64,000 nucleotides of DNA from positions 310,001 to 374,000 of the forward strand of contig MEPU01000004.1 of assembly GCA_001771815.1 (NCBI GenBank), read 5' to 3'. A program made the translations under genes and the position numbers. Below, one piece after another: positions 1 through 7,486 of the stretch. This stretch comes from Bdellovibrionales bacterium RIFCSPHIGHO2_01_FULL_40_29. GTDB lineage: Bacteria > Bdellovibrionota > Bdellovibrionia > Bdellovibrionales > Bdellovibrionaceae. The notes beneath the pieces are model-generated. The model made no database searches. It was not told where the DNA came from and saw only the letters and a list, made by a program, of their open reading frames with translations. Positions within the stretch are counted from its first letter, which is position 1, and every line of letters begins with the position of its first letter.

Positions 1-68
1 GCATAAAATGCAGCCGCTTTGCTTGCTTCACCGTGGTCGAACCAAATGCAGGTCACAAAATCCGCCAT
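1..68 (-). CDS. VOC/PhnB-like glyoxalase-fold protein, N-terminus only
   Basis: Only the first 22 codons lie in the window; the gene continues beyond the left edge. The reverse strand reads MADFVTCIWFDHGEASKAAA and then FY, which is how proteins of the 3-demethylubiquinone-9 3-methyltransferase-like branch of the VOC superfamily begin (a beta strand ending in W-F-D, then a helix with E-A-x-x-F-Y). An AGGAG ribosome site lies about 7 bases upstream of the ATG. The function cannot be narrowed further; these proteins bind metals or small molecules in one half of a two-module fold. Confidence 0.7.
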   Translation of the reverse strand, partial: MADFVTCIWFDHGEASKAAAFY

Positions 69-119
69 GAACTAACTCCTCATTTTTTATAAGTTAGCAT
101 TTTCATTCAGCGAACTCAT

Positions 120-674
120 CTAAAATTTTGAAAGCTTCTTGGGAGCTCCGGCAGTGACTTCTTTTTTATGTGCGGCAAATGCTGCCAGAACTTCGCTTTT
201 CTCGCGACTGGGTATCTTGAAGTAATCAAGAGTGCGCCCAAGCTCTGCAGCGACTTCATCAAATTCTTCCGACGAAATTTTTAGCTCACGATGTGCTTCT
301 TCAAGACCTAAATTGGTTTTTCCTGGCTTGGTCGCCGTGTATTTTAACGGGCCCCCTGTAGCCTTACTGACCCAAAGAGTTCGCATGAACTTAAGACCAG
401 GCAATCTATCTAAACTCTCGGTATGCCATTTTTTGAGAGCAGGATTTTGCGAATTTTTTCCGACCATAGGGTTTTCTATAAGCGCATCGCTAAAGTGATC
501 AATCACTGCAGCAATGGCATATACACCGCCCAATCTTTCGTAAAGACTTTTTTCTCCTTTTGCTAGAGCTAAAGCCGGTTGCGAAAACGCACTAAAAAAA
601 GTGATGAGCGCAGCGGCAAGTGCAAAAGATTTAAGTGACGATTTCATTTTTTTTATCAGAATTTGTGTAGGCAT
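120..674 (-). CDS. Secreted group 1 truncated haemoglobin
   Basis: A 184-residue protein. The N-terminus holds a signal peptide (KSSLKSF, a hydrophobic run, then an ALA-type cleavage site), followed by a truncated-globin domain: LYERLGGVYAIAAVIDHF at the start, the motif AHRELKISSEEFD carrying the proximal His, and a final helix. Truncated globins bind haem and handle O2 or NO. Export of one is less common than a cytoplasmic location and suggests a periplasmic role, perhaps NO detoxification (inference). I chose the ATG at 674 because a GGGG run precedes it; a longer in-frame start exists at 725, and the ATG at 647 is also possible. Confidence 0.85.
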   Translation of the reverse strand: MPTQILIKKMKSSLKSFALAAALITFFSAFSQPALALAKGEKSLYERLGGVYAIAAVIDHFSDALIENPMVGKNSQNPALKKWHTESLDRLPGLKFMRTLWVSKATGGPLKYTATKPGKTNLGLEEAHRELKISSEEFDEVAAELGRTLDYFKIPSREKSEVLAAFAAHKKEVTAGAPKKLSKF

Positions 675-850
675 TTTTTCCCCTTTTAAAATAGTGGTGT
701 CGTTTCCGACAGTAGGTTGCACCACTTATGCCACTGTGTTAAATGTATGAAGAGCATTAGATCACCGGTTTTTAGATAAAAAGTCTATAATATGGGGAAA
801 TTGTCATGGGTATGGGAAGTCTCGCCCCAAGTTTAAATTAGGACGGCAGC

Positions 851-1158
851 ATGAATACAAAAATTCAAGATCTAATGAAACAAATCAATTCGCTCCAAGA
901 AGAAGTCGAAAGAGAATACCGACATGCGCGAGAAGAATTCGTAACTCGAAAAGTTCTGTTAGCAGAGAATTTTTTAGCTCAACAACGTCGACACAAAATT
1001 GGAATTCTACGATTTATATTACAATCCAGAATTCTGGTTATCCTGAAGGAAACCACGACTATTATCCCAAATTCTTTGATTACGGAGATGGTGCGACATA
1101 CAGGTCGGGCCTTGCCAGACTTCGTAAGCAATATGGTCAAACGGAGAATACTCCCTAA
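851..1158 (+). pseudogene. Internally deleted remnant of a conserved coiled-coil/membrane protein family
   Basis: The first frame (from ATG 851, after an AGGACGG ribosome site) starts with a coiled-coil segment (IQDLMKQINSLQEEVEREY) and runs to RFILQSRILVIL. In a family of about 190-200 residues that I recall from proteobacteria, this point is followed by TAPxIYS membrane segments and a Cys-rich core. Here the core is missing. From about 1048 a different frame encodes HDYYPKFFDYGDGATYRSGL and then ARLRKQYGQTENTP with a stop at 1156-1158, which matches that family's C-terminal pattern. The gene therefore looks like two ends joined out of frame after loss of about 100 codons. Unshifted translation would run to 1210 with an unrelated tail. 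Confidence 0.6.
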
Positions 1159-1179
1159 CAAAGCCGCTCACTTTTCTGT

Positions 1180-1683
1180 TTACGAAGAAAAAAGTTCTTT
1201 GAATTTTTGAATATCAATGGATTTGTTTTTTGGAATTTCAGCAAAATAATTTAATTGCCATTTTTGCGTTTTCGCCGCCAGTTTGCTATCCACCACATCC
1301 CAAATTGGATAGACTCTTATAGCGCGTTTACCGCCTTTTCCATTTACAGAAAATACGCCCTGCTTAACTAATACTTCCTTAGGAAACACAAAATATCCCT
1401 GGCGACTTTTTGTTTTCACCATCACCACAAATAAGTCGACATGATCTGATTCATCATAGGGTTGAATGGACTCGCCAGTGGTTCGTTTCCAAATCGTTAC
1501 AAATTGTCCAATTTTAGTCGGTGTGATTTTGGCCTGACGATACCGAACTGATCTTTCATTTATTTTAAAGCTACAGGCGTGATATTCGGAGCTTTCCAAT
1601 TCTTTTTTTGGAAGAGTGCACTTGAAACTGCATACTTCAAATACATGTTCACGCAAAAGATTAAAATCATCTAAAAAATTCAT
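1180..1683 (-). CDS. MepB family protein
   Basis: A 167-residue protein with the MepB pattern: RYRQAKITPTKIGQFVTIWK near residue 70, then FVFPKEVLVKQGVFS, then RVYPIWD and TQKWQLNYF near the C-terminus. MepB proteins are small soluble proteins of unknown biochemical role; the name comes from a gene beside the mepA multidrug exporter of Staphylococcus, but no exporter is present here. I chose the ATG at 1683, where family similarity begins; the frame is open back to 1734. It is monocistronic and convergent with the pseudogene at 851-1158. Confidence 0.85.
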   Translation of the reverse strand: MNFLDDFNLLREHVFEVCSFKCTLPKKELESSEYHACSFKINERSVRYRQAKITPTKIGQFVTIWKRTTGESIQPYDESDHVDLFVVMVKTKSRQGYFVFPKEVLVKQGVFSVNGKGGKRAIRVYPIWDVVDSKLAAKTQKWQLNYFAEIPKNKSIDIQKFKELFSS

Positions 1684-1873
1684 TTTCTTAACATAGTACA
1701 AATTGAATAGGACGTCACTGACAGCTATATGCAATCAAAGCAATCCAGCAAGGAATAAATAACAAGCCGCATTTTGACCTAGTACCAGGTTTGTAGAAAT
1801 CAATATCCAAAAATAAATCGATCTACTATATTTTTAAAACGCAATCAAGCGTACTTAAAACCAAGGAAATCCC

Positions 1874-2362
1874 ATGATTACATTAGGACGTCGCCTCGTC
1901 GCAATTGCCATTATCACATCAGCATGTTGGGCCCAAGCCACAACACAAGATCAAAAAGCAGCCGCGGCTATCACTCTCAGAAATAACCAATTTCGAACAG
2001 CCGTAATGGCTCATGATGCTGCTGCAGCATCTAACATCTATCACGCCGATGTTGTTTTTATGGCTCCTGATATTCCCACACTTCAAGGCAAAGTAGCAGT
2101 TCAAGCTTACCTTGAACAGCAAATCATGGCTGGCGCTGTCGACATTCAACTGACGACTCAATCTATCCGCGCGCTTAAATCCAAAAGCCCTAGAAATATT
2201 CAGTATGAAGAAATCGGAACAAATGTGATCACTTTCAATTTTGGTGGAACCCTCGTTCAAATTCCTGGAAAATATATGGTCATTTGGGATTTCCATCATG
2301 GACTCAATCACCCACCAAAAGTTTTCCGCGATGCCTTTAGCTTCAGTGTACCGACTAAGTAG
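1874..2362 (+). CDS. Secreted NTF2-like (SnoaL/DUF4440-type) protein
   Basis: A 162-residue protein with a signal peptide (hydrophobic run to about residue 19, cleavage near AQA at 20-22). The rest fits a cone-shaped NTF2-like domain: a long first helix (AAITLRNNQFRTAVMAHDAA), then YHADVVFMAPDIPTLQGKVA, the usual D-x-x-x-M-x-P-x-x-x-x-x-G pattern of DUF4440 proteins, and C-terminal beta strands ending in YMVIWDF. Such domains bind small ligands or act as enzymes, and the substrate cannot be told from the sequence. An AAGGAA ribosome site precedes the ATG. Confidence 0.75.
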   Translation: MITLGRRLVAIAIITSACWAQATTQDQKAAAAITLRNNQFRTAVMAHDAAAASNIYHADVVFMAPDIPTLQGKVAVQAYLEQQIMAGAVDIQLTTQSIRALKSKSPRNIQYEEIGTNVITFNFGGTLVQIPGKYMVIWDFHHGLNHPPKVFRDAFSFSVPTK

Positions 2363-2415
2363 TTTTTGAGTTCTTTCTATATCATCTTGAACTGATACTT
2401 CGCTATAGTTTTCTT

Positions 2416-2453
2416 CATATTTTGATAGTATCAAATGATACTATCAAAATATG
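2416..2453. repeat. Perfect 17-bp inverted repeat, 4-base loop
   Basis: Left arm 2416-2432 and right arm 2437-2453 are exact reverse complements around the loop AAAT. It lies 54 bases after the NTF2-like gene. No T-run follows on the + strand, so a standard intrinsic terminator is not clearly met. The A/T-rich arms could form a terminator-like hairpin or a protein-binding site. Confidence 0.7.
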
Positions 2454-2606
2454 GCTCATTTGGACCGCAAGCTTTGTAATTCCTAGTGATTTCATTTTTT
2501 CGACACCTTTTGGGACATTATTCTGGTCAAAATAAATTGATTAAAGTCATTTTCTAAACTTCCGAAGAGTTCTCATCAAAAGAACAAAATAACCCACGGA
2601 GGAAAA

Positions 2607-4445
2607 TTGAAAAACACAGTACGTACGCACCACACGCTTTGGAAATTATTAATCGGAAGTGCGCTGATCAGTAGCTTCGGTTGCTCGGCAGGAACGGATT
2701 CATCAGATTCGACCGCAGCATCACTGAGCTTATCCGGAAGCTTAAGCCTTTCGAGCACAACTCAAAGTTTTGCAGCGCAAAAGTTAGGAGTCAATCCCAT
2801 CACCAGTTTGGGGAAAATCACGGACGAACAAGTTTCAGCTATGTCGCTGGATTTAACGACGTTTACCGTATCCTGCGTAACAACCAGTACGCCGATTCGT
2901 TCGGGCACGGGTGCTGTTGCTGCTGATGGATCGTTCTCGATATCTATTGAAGGCGGAACCAATCAACCACTGTCATGCTCCCTTGTTGATGCTCAAGGTG
3001 ATCGCCAAGCCGACTTTATTATTTCAGATTCATCTAAAAAAGATCTCAACGGTGCCAGTCAAATTTCTGGAACAACAACTTATACTCGCGATGCAAACTT
3101 AGGAAGCGTCACTTTTGATCCTAACGCGGGTGAAGTCACTGTCCCAAAATCTAACATTGCTGATGCCGTAAATGATACCGCTCCCTCGTCTGCAAGCGTC
3201 TTTGATCCAACAGGAACATGGACAATCAGTGCTGTGGATTTCACCCTTCCTTCTGGAGTTAAAGGGCCTTGTACTGGCGGAGGCGGTGGTGGCGGCGGCT
3301 GCCAAGGTCCACCAGACGGTCAGGCTATTTATCTGAAACTGTGGCAAGGTCTACAAACAGCCACGGGTGCTGATATCCATGGTTTACAAGTTTGGGAAAG
3401 TCCATCTCAGTTTGCTTCGTGCGGAAGTAAAATCGGATTAACTTCGGCAATAAAAACTGAAATCGGTGTGGATTTTAGTGCAAATGGCTCTGCGGATGCT
3501 CCATTTTCTTTTGTGAGCTCTGTGGCCAGCTTTAACGATCAGATTACCTCAGCAACAGGTACCGTTAATTTAACGGATAATTGGAAAATGGACACGGCAA
3601 CAGCCCAATGGAATATCAATCCCAACTGTGGACCGCGCGATATCACAATTGGTGGCATCAGTTACAACAATGCTTGGATCTGTGGACCTGACTTGGCCAA
3701 CAACTATCAAATGCAACTGGGGGGAGGATGCGTTCAAGACTCCAATGGAAGCCCTGTTCAATTGAATGATTGGAGCGGAATATCTTGCGGATCCATGTCA
3801 GTTGATGGTGACGGCATTCGCACCATGTCGTGCACAGGAAGCGCTATGATCAATTCCGTATCGACCGCTGTCACATGCTCTAATAAATGGGTCGTAACAG
3901 ATTCTGCATACGCTGTTATTTCATCATCAGGAACAAACTTTAATTGGAATGACATGAATGCAAGTCAAATTTCTTCCGGTACTTTATGTTCGGCAATTCC
4001 TTCTGGCACCGAATCTGGACGTATCGCTCAATTGCAATGTTATGCGCACTACTACTATATGTCTGGAATGGAGCGCGCCTCGGCGTGCTTACCGCGAATT
4101 GATATGGACTGGTCTGCAACCACCTCCGCTAACTTTGTGATCGTTGATGAAATTCGTCCCAGTGGACTTATTTTCTTTGAACAGTATAAACCTTTTGCTG
4201 ATGGCAATGGTGGAACGATGATCACTCGCCAAGAGCATTACAATGGCGTGCAGGTTAATGGCAACAGCTGGGTCAATTGCCGTGTAATCGAAATCGGAGG
4301 ACTCACCATCAAGAAAATATCAGATACGAAAATGCTTGCGACCTATCAGCAATCAACAGTTACCACCAGCACCACAAAACCAGCCTGCATGGCCGAGTTC
4401 ACTGGCGCTCGTGAAACTTTTGTTTTCTATATTAATAAAAACTAG
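2607..4445 (+). CDS. Large outer-surface lipoprotein, function unknown
   Basis: A 612-residue predicted lipoprotein. The start is a TTG preceded by a near-perfect GGAGG at correct spacing. The signal sequence ends in the lipobox SFGC, with the lipidated Cys at residue 26, followed by a Ser/Thr/Asp-rich linker. The middle holds a Gly run of eight flanked by Cys (residues about 223-232), and the mature part has more than ten Cys, suggesting disulfides after export. No known domain is recognised. The composition (many Ser, Thr, Asn, Gly) is typical of surface lipoproteins in predatory and other Gram-negative bacteria. A strong terminator follows at 4479-4510, so it is probably transcribed alone. 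Confidence 0.75.
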   Translation: MKNTVRTHHTLWKLLIGSALISSFGCSAGTDSSDSTAASLSLSGSLSLSSTTQSFAAQKLGVNPITSLGKITDEQVSAMSLDLTTFTVSCVTTSTPIRSGTGAVAADGSFSISIEGGTNQPLSCSLVDAQGDRQADFIISDSSKKDLNGASQISGTTTYTRDANLGSVTFDPNAGEVTVPKSNIADAVNDTAPSSASVFDPTGTWTISAVDFTLPSGVKGPCTGGGGGGGGCQGPPDGQAIYLKLWQGLQTATGADIHGLQVWESPSQFASCGSKIGLTSAIKTEIGVDFSANGSADAPFSFVSSVASFNDQITSATGTVNLTDNWKMDTATAQWNINPNCGPRDITIGGISYNNAWICGPDLANNYQMQLGGGCVQDSNGSPVQLNDWSGISCGSMSVDGDGIRTMSCTGSAMINSVSTAVTCSNKWVVTDSAYAVISSSGTNFNWNDMNASQISSGTLCSAIPSGTESGRIAQLQCYAHYYYMSGMERASACLPRIDMDWSATTSANFVIVDEIRPSGLIFFEQYKPFADGNGGTMITRQEHYNGVQVNGNSWVNCRVIEIGGLTIKKISDTKMLATYQQSTVTTSTTKPACMAEFTGARETFVFYINKN

Positions 4446-4478
4446 AGACCCTAAGAGCTAAAACCCAATTTTCTTCCG

Positions 4479-4510
4479 AAGCGGATATGATCTAAGTCAT
4501 ATCCGCTTTT
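4479..4510 (+). terminator. Intrinsic terminator after the 2607-4445 lipoprotein gene
   Basis: A 12-bp perfect stem (4479-4490 with 4497-4508), a 6-base loop and a short T-run. It lies 33 bases past the stop codon. It separates the lipoprotein gene from the U32/chorismate mutase operon. Confidence 0.85.
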
Positions 4511-4576
4511 CAGCATTATGATGCATTTTATGATGTTTGATTAAATCCATATAAATGCTGAAAAAAAGGACACTCG

Positions 4577-5851
4577 ATGAAACCGTCTCTTGAATTACTT
4601 ATGCCCGCAGGTTCCACCAATAAAATGAAACTGGCATTGGAATACGGGGCGGATGCAGTTTACTTGGGACCACCCCTTTTCAGTTTGCGCGCACGTGAAA
4701 ATCATTTCAATAATTTGGAACTGAACCAAGCCATCGCTGACGTTCACGCTCGAGGCAAAAAAGCCTACATGACTTTGAATATTTTTTCACGAAATCGAAA
4801 ACTCAAACCCTTTTCCGAAGCCGTTGTTGAGTTTGCAAAAATGAAACCCGATGCGTTTATTATGAGTGATCCGGGAATGGCTTCTATCGCGCGCAACCTG
4901 GCGCCAGAAATTCCCATTCACCTGTCTGTGCAGGCCAATTGCATGAACTGGGAAAGTGTGAAGTTTTGGAAAAAATCGCTTGGTATTGAGCGCGTGATAC
5001 TCAGTCGAGAACTATCTATTTATGAAATTACAGAAATCAAACAACGCGTTCCCGATATTGAATTGGAAGCCTTTGTCCACGGATCCATCTGTATTGCTTA
5101 TTCTGGCCGCTGTCTGATGTCATCTTATATGGATAATCGCGATGCCAATCAAGGCGTCTGCGACAATTCATGCCGAGAAAGTTTTAAAGTTTTTGAAAAA
5201 GATTATTTTATTGAAGATGCCAAAAATAATCCGGGTGAACTTTATCAAATTGATGAAGATGAACATGGAACCTATATTTTAAATGCCAAAGATCTTTGTA
5301 TGATCGAGCATTTAGATAAACTGGTCGCGGCAGGAGTGATTTCATTCAAAGTCGAGGGACGCACGAAATCTGAATTTTATGCGGCGATGGTGGCCAGATC
5401 GTATCGTGGTGCCTTGGATGATGTCATCGCCGGTCGGCCCATCAATACTGAGTGGTCTCGGTCGCTTGATAAGTTAACCAATCGAGGCTATCACACCGCC
5501 TTTATGCTGGAAAACCCAGGATCAACAGGACAAAATTACAAAGCCAGCACCCAATATCAGGAACAGTATAAATTTTTAGGTTATAACGATGACACCTGCG
5601 AGCAGGCCTTGGCTGACGGTGACGTTTCCATACACGTTAAAAATAAAATTCACTTGGGTCAAACTGTCGAAGTATTACGGCCGGGAGCTTCTCCATTGGT
5701 AGCGAAAGTGATCTCGATTCAAAATCAAAAAGGCGAGTTCAAAGATCAAGTTCATTCCGGAAGCGGTATTCATCGTTGCCACCTGGATATCACCCAAAAA
5801 ATACCGCCCTTCGCGCTGCTGATCACAGATTTGCAATCCGAGGCAAAATGA
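4577..5851 (+). CDS. U32 family RNA-hydroxylation protein (TrhP/YegQ- or RlhA-like)
   Basis: A 424-residue member of 'peptidase family U32'. It starts with LELLMPAGSTNKMKLALEYGADAVYLG, a TIM-barrel-like opening. The family signature EAFVHGSIC is at residues 164-172, and four Cys at 172, 179, 195 and 199 match the iron-sulfur-binding cluster of this family. E. coli members TrhP and RlhA are needed for 5-hydroxylation of tRNA wobble uridine and of a 23S rRNA cytidine; the peptidase label is historical. The length (about 424, with a C-terminal beta domain) is closer to TrhP/YegQ than to longer RlhA. The stop overlaps the start of a chorismate mutase gene, which fits the known dependence of these reactions on prephenate. 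Confidence 0.8.
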   Translation: MKPSLELLMPAGSTNKMKLALEYGADAVYLGPPLFSLRARENHFNNLELNQAIADVHARGKKAYMTLNIFSRNRKLKPFSEAVVEFAKMKPDAFIMSDPGMASIARNLAPEIPIHLSVQANCMNWESVKFWKKSLGIERVILSRELSIYEITEIKQRVPDIELEAFVHGSICIAYSGRCLMSSYMDNRDANQGVCDNSCRESFKVFEKDYFIEDAKNNPGELYQIDEDEHGTYILNAKDLCMIEHLDKLVAAGVISFKVEGRTKSEFYAAMVARSYRGALDDVIAGRPINTEWSRSLDKLTNRGYHTAFMLENPGSTGQNYKASTQYQEQYKFLGYNDDTCEQALADGDVSIHVKNKIHLGQTVEVLRPGASPLVAKVISIQNQKGEFKDQVHSGSGIHRCHLDITQKIPPFALLITDLQSEAK

Positions 5852-6123
5852 AACAACGCACTCTTAGTGATCAAATAGAAATCAATCGAAAAAAAATTGA
5901 TCATATTGATCGCGAGCTTTCTGCTTTACTGCGCCAACGAATTCTAGTGGCTCAAAAAATTATTGCCGCTAAAAAAATGATGAATAAAAAACAAGTGGAC
6001 CCTGATCGCGAAGAGCACATCCTTAAAAAGTATCAAAAAAAATTAAAAAGCGTCAGCACTCCGAAACGTCTTAAAGCATTGGTCATTGCGATTCTACGGT
6101 CGAATCAAAAATATAAAAGTTAA
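5848..6123 (+). CDS. Stand-alone AroQ-type chorismate mutase
   Basis: A 91-residue all-helical protein starting at an ATG that overlaps the previous stop (ATGA), so translation is coupled. The AroQ pattern is clear: NRKKIDHIDRELSALLRQR (helix 1 with active-site Arg), then AAKK, then VDPDREEHIL, which carries the Asp-x-x-Arg-Glu group lining the active site. It would convert chorismate to prephenate. It is not fused to prephenate dehydratase or dehydrogenase, and no other aromatic-pathway gene is nearby. Its only neighbour is a U32 protein whose reaction is known to need prephenate. The frame is open upstream to 5776, but that part lies inside the U32 gene and is not family-like. Confidence 0.85.
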   Translation: MKQRTLSDQIEINRKKIDHIDRELSALLRQRILVAQKIIAAKKMMNKKQVDPDREEHILKKYQKKLKSVSTPKRLKALVIAILRSNQKYKS

Positions 6124-6179
6124 GATACCTCAATCAACAATTTTGGAATCGATCTTGCTGTCATTATCTTGATAATGGA

Positions 6180-7391
6180 GTGTTTTTGAAAAATGAATCT
6201 GAAAAAACAGTGCTCAACCCCACAGTCATCAAACTTGGACTGATTTCTTTATTTGCGGATATCGCCAGTGAAATGCTGTACCCTATCACCCCTATTTTTT
6301 TAACAACTGTCATTGGAGCCTCCATGGCTTCAGTTGGATTTATCGAGGGTTTTGCTGAAGCCACAGCAAGTCTTTTAAAAACATTCGCTGGAATGTGGTC
6401 AGATCAAATTTTAAAACGTAAGCCATTTATTATTATTGGATATCTATTCTCAGCACTAAGTAAACCCTTGATCGGTTTTGCCAGCACGTGGCCCCATGTT
6501 TTATTCGCACGCAGTTTAGACCGCATAGGCAAAGGTCTCCGAACTCCACCTCGTGATGCACTTCTGGCCGAGGCTGTTTCTGAAAAAAAACGTGGTGCTG
6601 CCTTTGGCTGGCATCGCGCGATGGACACCATGGGTGCCGTTATTGGACCATTGCTTGCGATTTTATATCTTTCGCTATCAAATGATCTGCGAATCATTTT
6701 TTACTGGGCACTTGTGCCTGGTTTGATTTCTGTTGGAATTGCTTTTTTAATCTCAGATAAAAAAACACACCTTCCATCAGCAAACCGACAGAAAATTCAA
6801 TTTTTTGAATTTCGTTCGCTCTCGCCGTCTTTCAAATCCTATCTCATTGCATGGACTGTATTTGCCATGACCAACTCAAGTGATGCTTTTTTATTAATGA
6901 AAGCCAAATCTGTTGGCATCCCATTGATTGAAGTGATTTTGCTTTATTGTTTTTATAATTTAGTTTACGCCTGGCTAAGTCCCTACTTCGGTCATCTATC
7001 GGATCGAATCGGTCGAAAGCCCGTACTGATTCTGGGACTACTGGTGTTTGCGGCGGTCTATGTTGGATTTTCAATAGCCACAGACAGATGGCATTTTTGG
7101 ATTCTTTTTGGAGTCTACGGATTTTACATGTCAGCAACAGATGGTGTCGGCAAGGCCTTCGCTGTTGATCTTGTTGATCCAAAGAAAAAAGCCACAGGGC
7201 TTGGCCTATTTGGAACGCTGACTGGAGTCGCCACATTGATCGCCAGCACTGTTTCAGGAGTTCTATGGGATCAGTTCGGATCAACAATTTCATTTCTATA
7301 TGGATCCCTTGGCGCTGTACTGAGCGTTGTCCTTTTATTGATATTTGTCAGAACTGATTCTAAGTCTAGCATGTTAAAATTCAATCAATAA
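6180..7391 (+). CDS. MFS transporter
   Basis: A 403-residue protein with about 12 membrane segments. It shows MFS features: GLISLFADIASEMLYPI in TM1, a loop 2-3 signature (WSDQILKRKPFIIIGY) and RSLDRIGKGLRTPPRDAL in TM4. The second half repeats the loop signature as GHLSDRIGRKPVLILGL. The subfamily is common in proteobacteria, but its substrate is unknown to me. The annotated start is GTG 6180; TTG 6186 is an equally good start because GGAG at 6177-6180 would sit at normal spacing before it. It lies 57 bases after the chorismate mutase gene and may be in the same transcript. Confidence 0.8.
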   Translation: MFLKNESEKTVLNPTVIKLGLISLFADIASEMLYPITPIFLTTVIGASMASVGFIEGFAEATASLLKTFAGMWSDQILKRKPFIIIGYLFSALSKPLIGFASTWPHVLFARSLDRIGKGLRTPPRDALLAEAVSEKKRGAAFGWHRAMDTMGAVIGPLLAILYLSLSNDLRIIFYWALVPGLISVGIAFLISDKKTHLPSANRQKIQFFEFRSLSPSFKSYLIAWTVFAMTNSSDAFLLMKAKSVGIPLIEVILLYCFYNLVYAWLSPYFGHLSDRIGRKPVLILGLLVFAAVYVGFSIATDRWHFWILFGVYGFYMSATDGVGKAFAVDLVDPKKKATGLGLFGTLTGVATLIASTVSGVLWDQFGSTISFLYGSLGAVLSVVLLLIFVRTDSKSSMLKFNQ

Positions 7392-7486
7392 ACTTTAACT
7401 CTTAAAGCCTCACTCCTTATGTTGTGACAATTTTTCTCAATGTTTTTTCATAAGTTGCTAATGTCTCAATTATTGAATACGAATCG

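Noticed and set aside
786-791. TATAAT as a -10 box for the pseudogene
   Set aside because: No acceptable -35 element at 16-18 bases; not enough support to list as a promoter.
1919-2434. 171-codon minus-strand frame opposite the NTF2-like gene
   Set aside because: The plus strand has a signal peptide, ribosome site and domain pattern; the minus frame has no such support and includes part of the palindrome.
4479-4560. CAGCATT/AATGCTG inverted repeat (4511-4517 with 4554-4560) before the U32 gene
   Set aside because: Arms are only seven bases and 36 apart, with no known leader motif; the adjacent terminator explains the region better.
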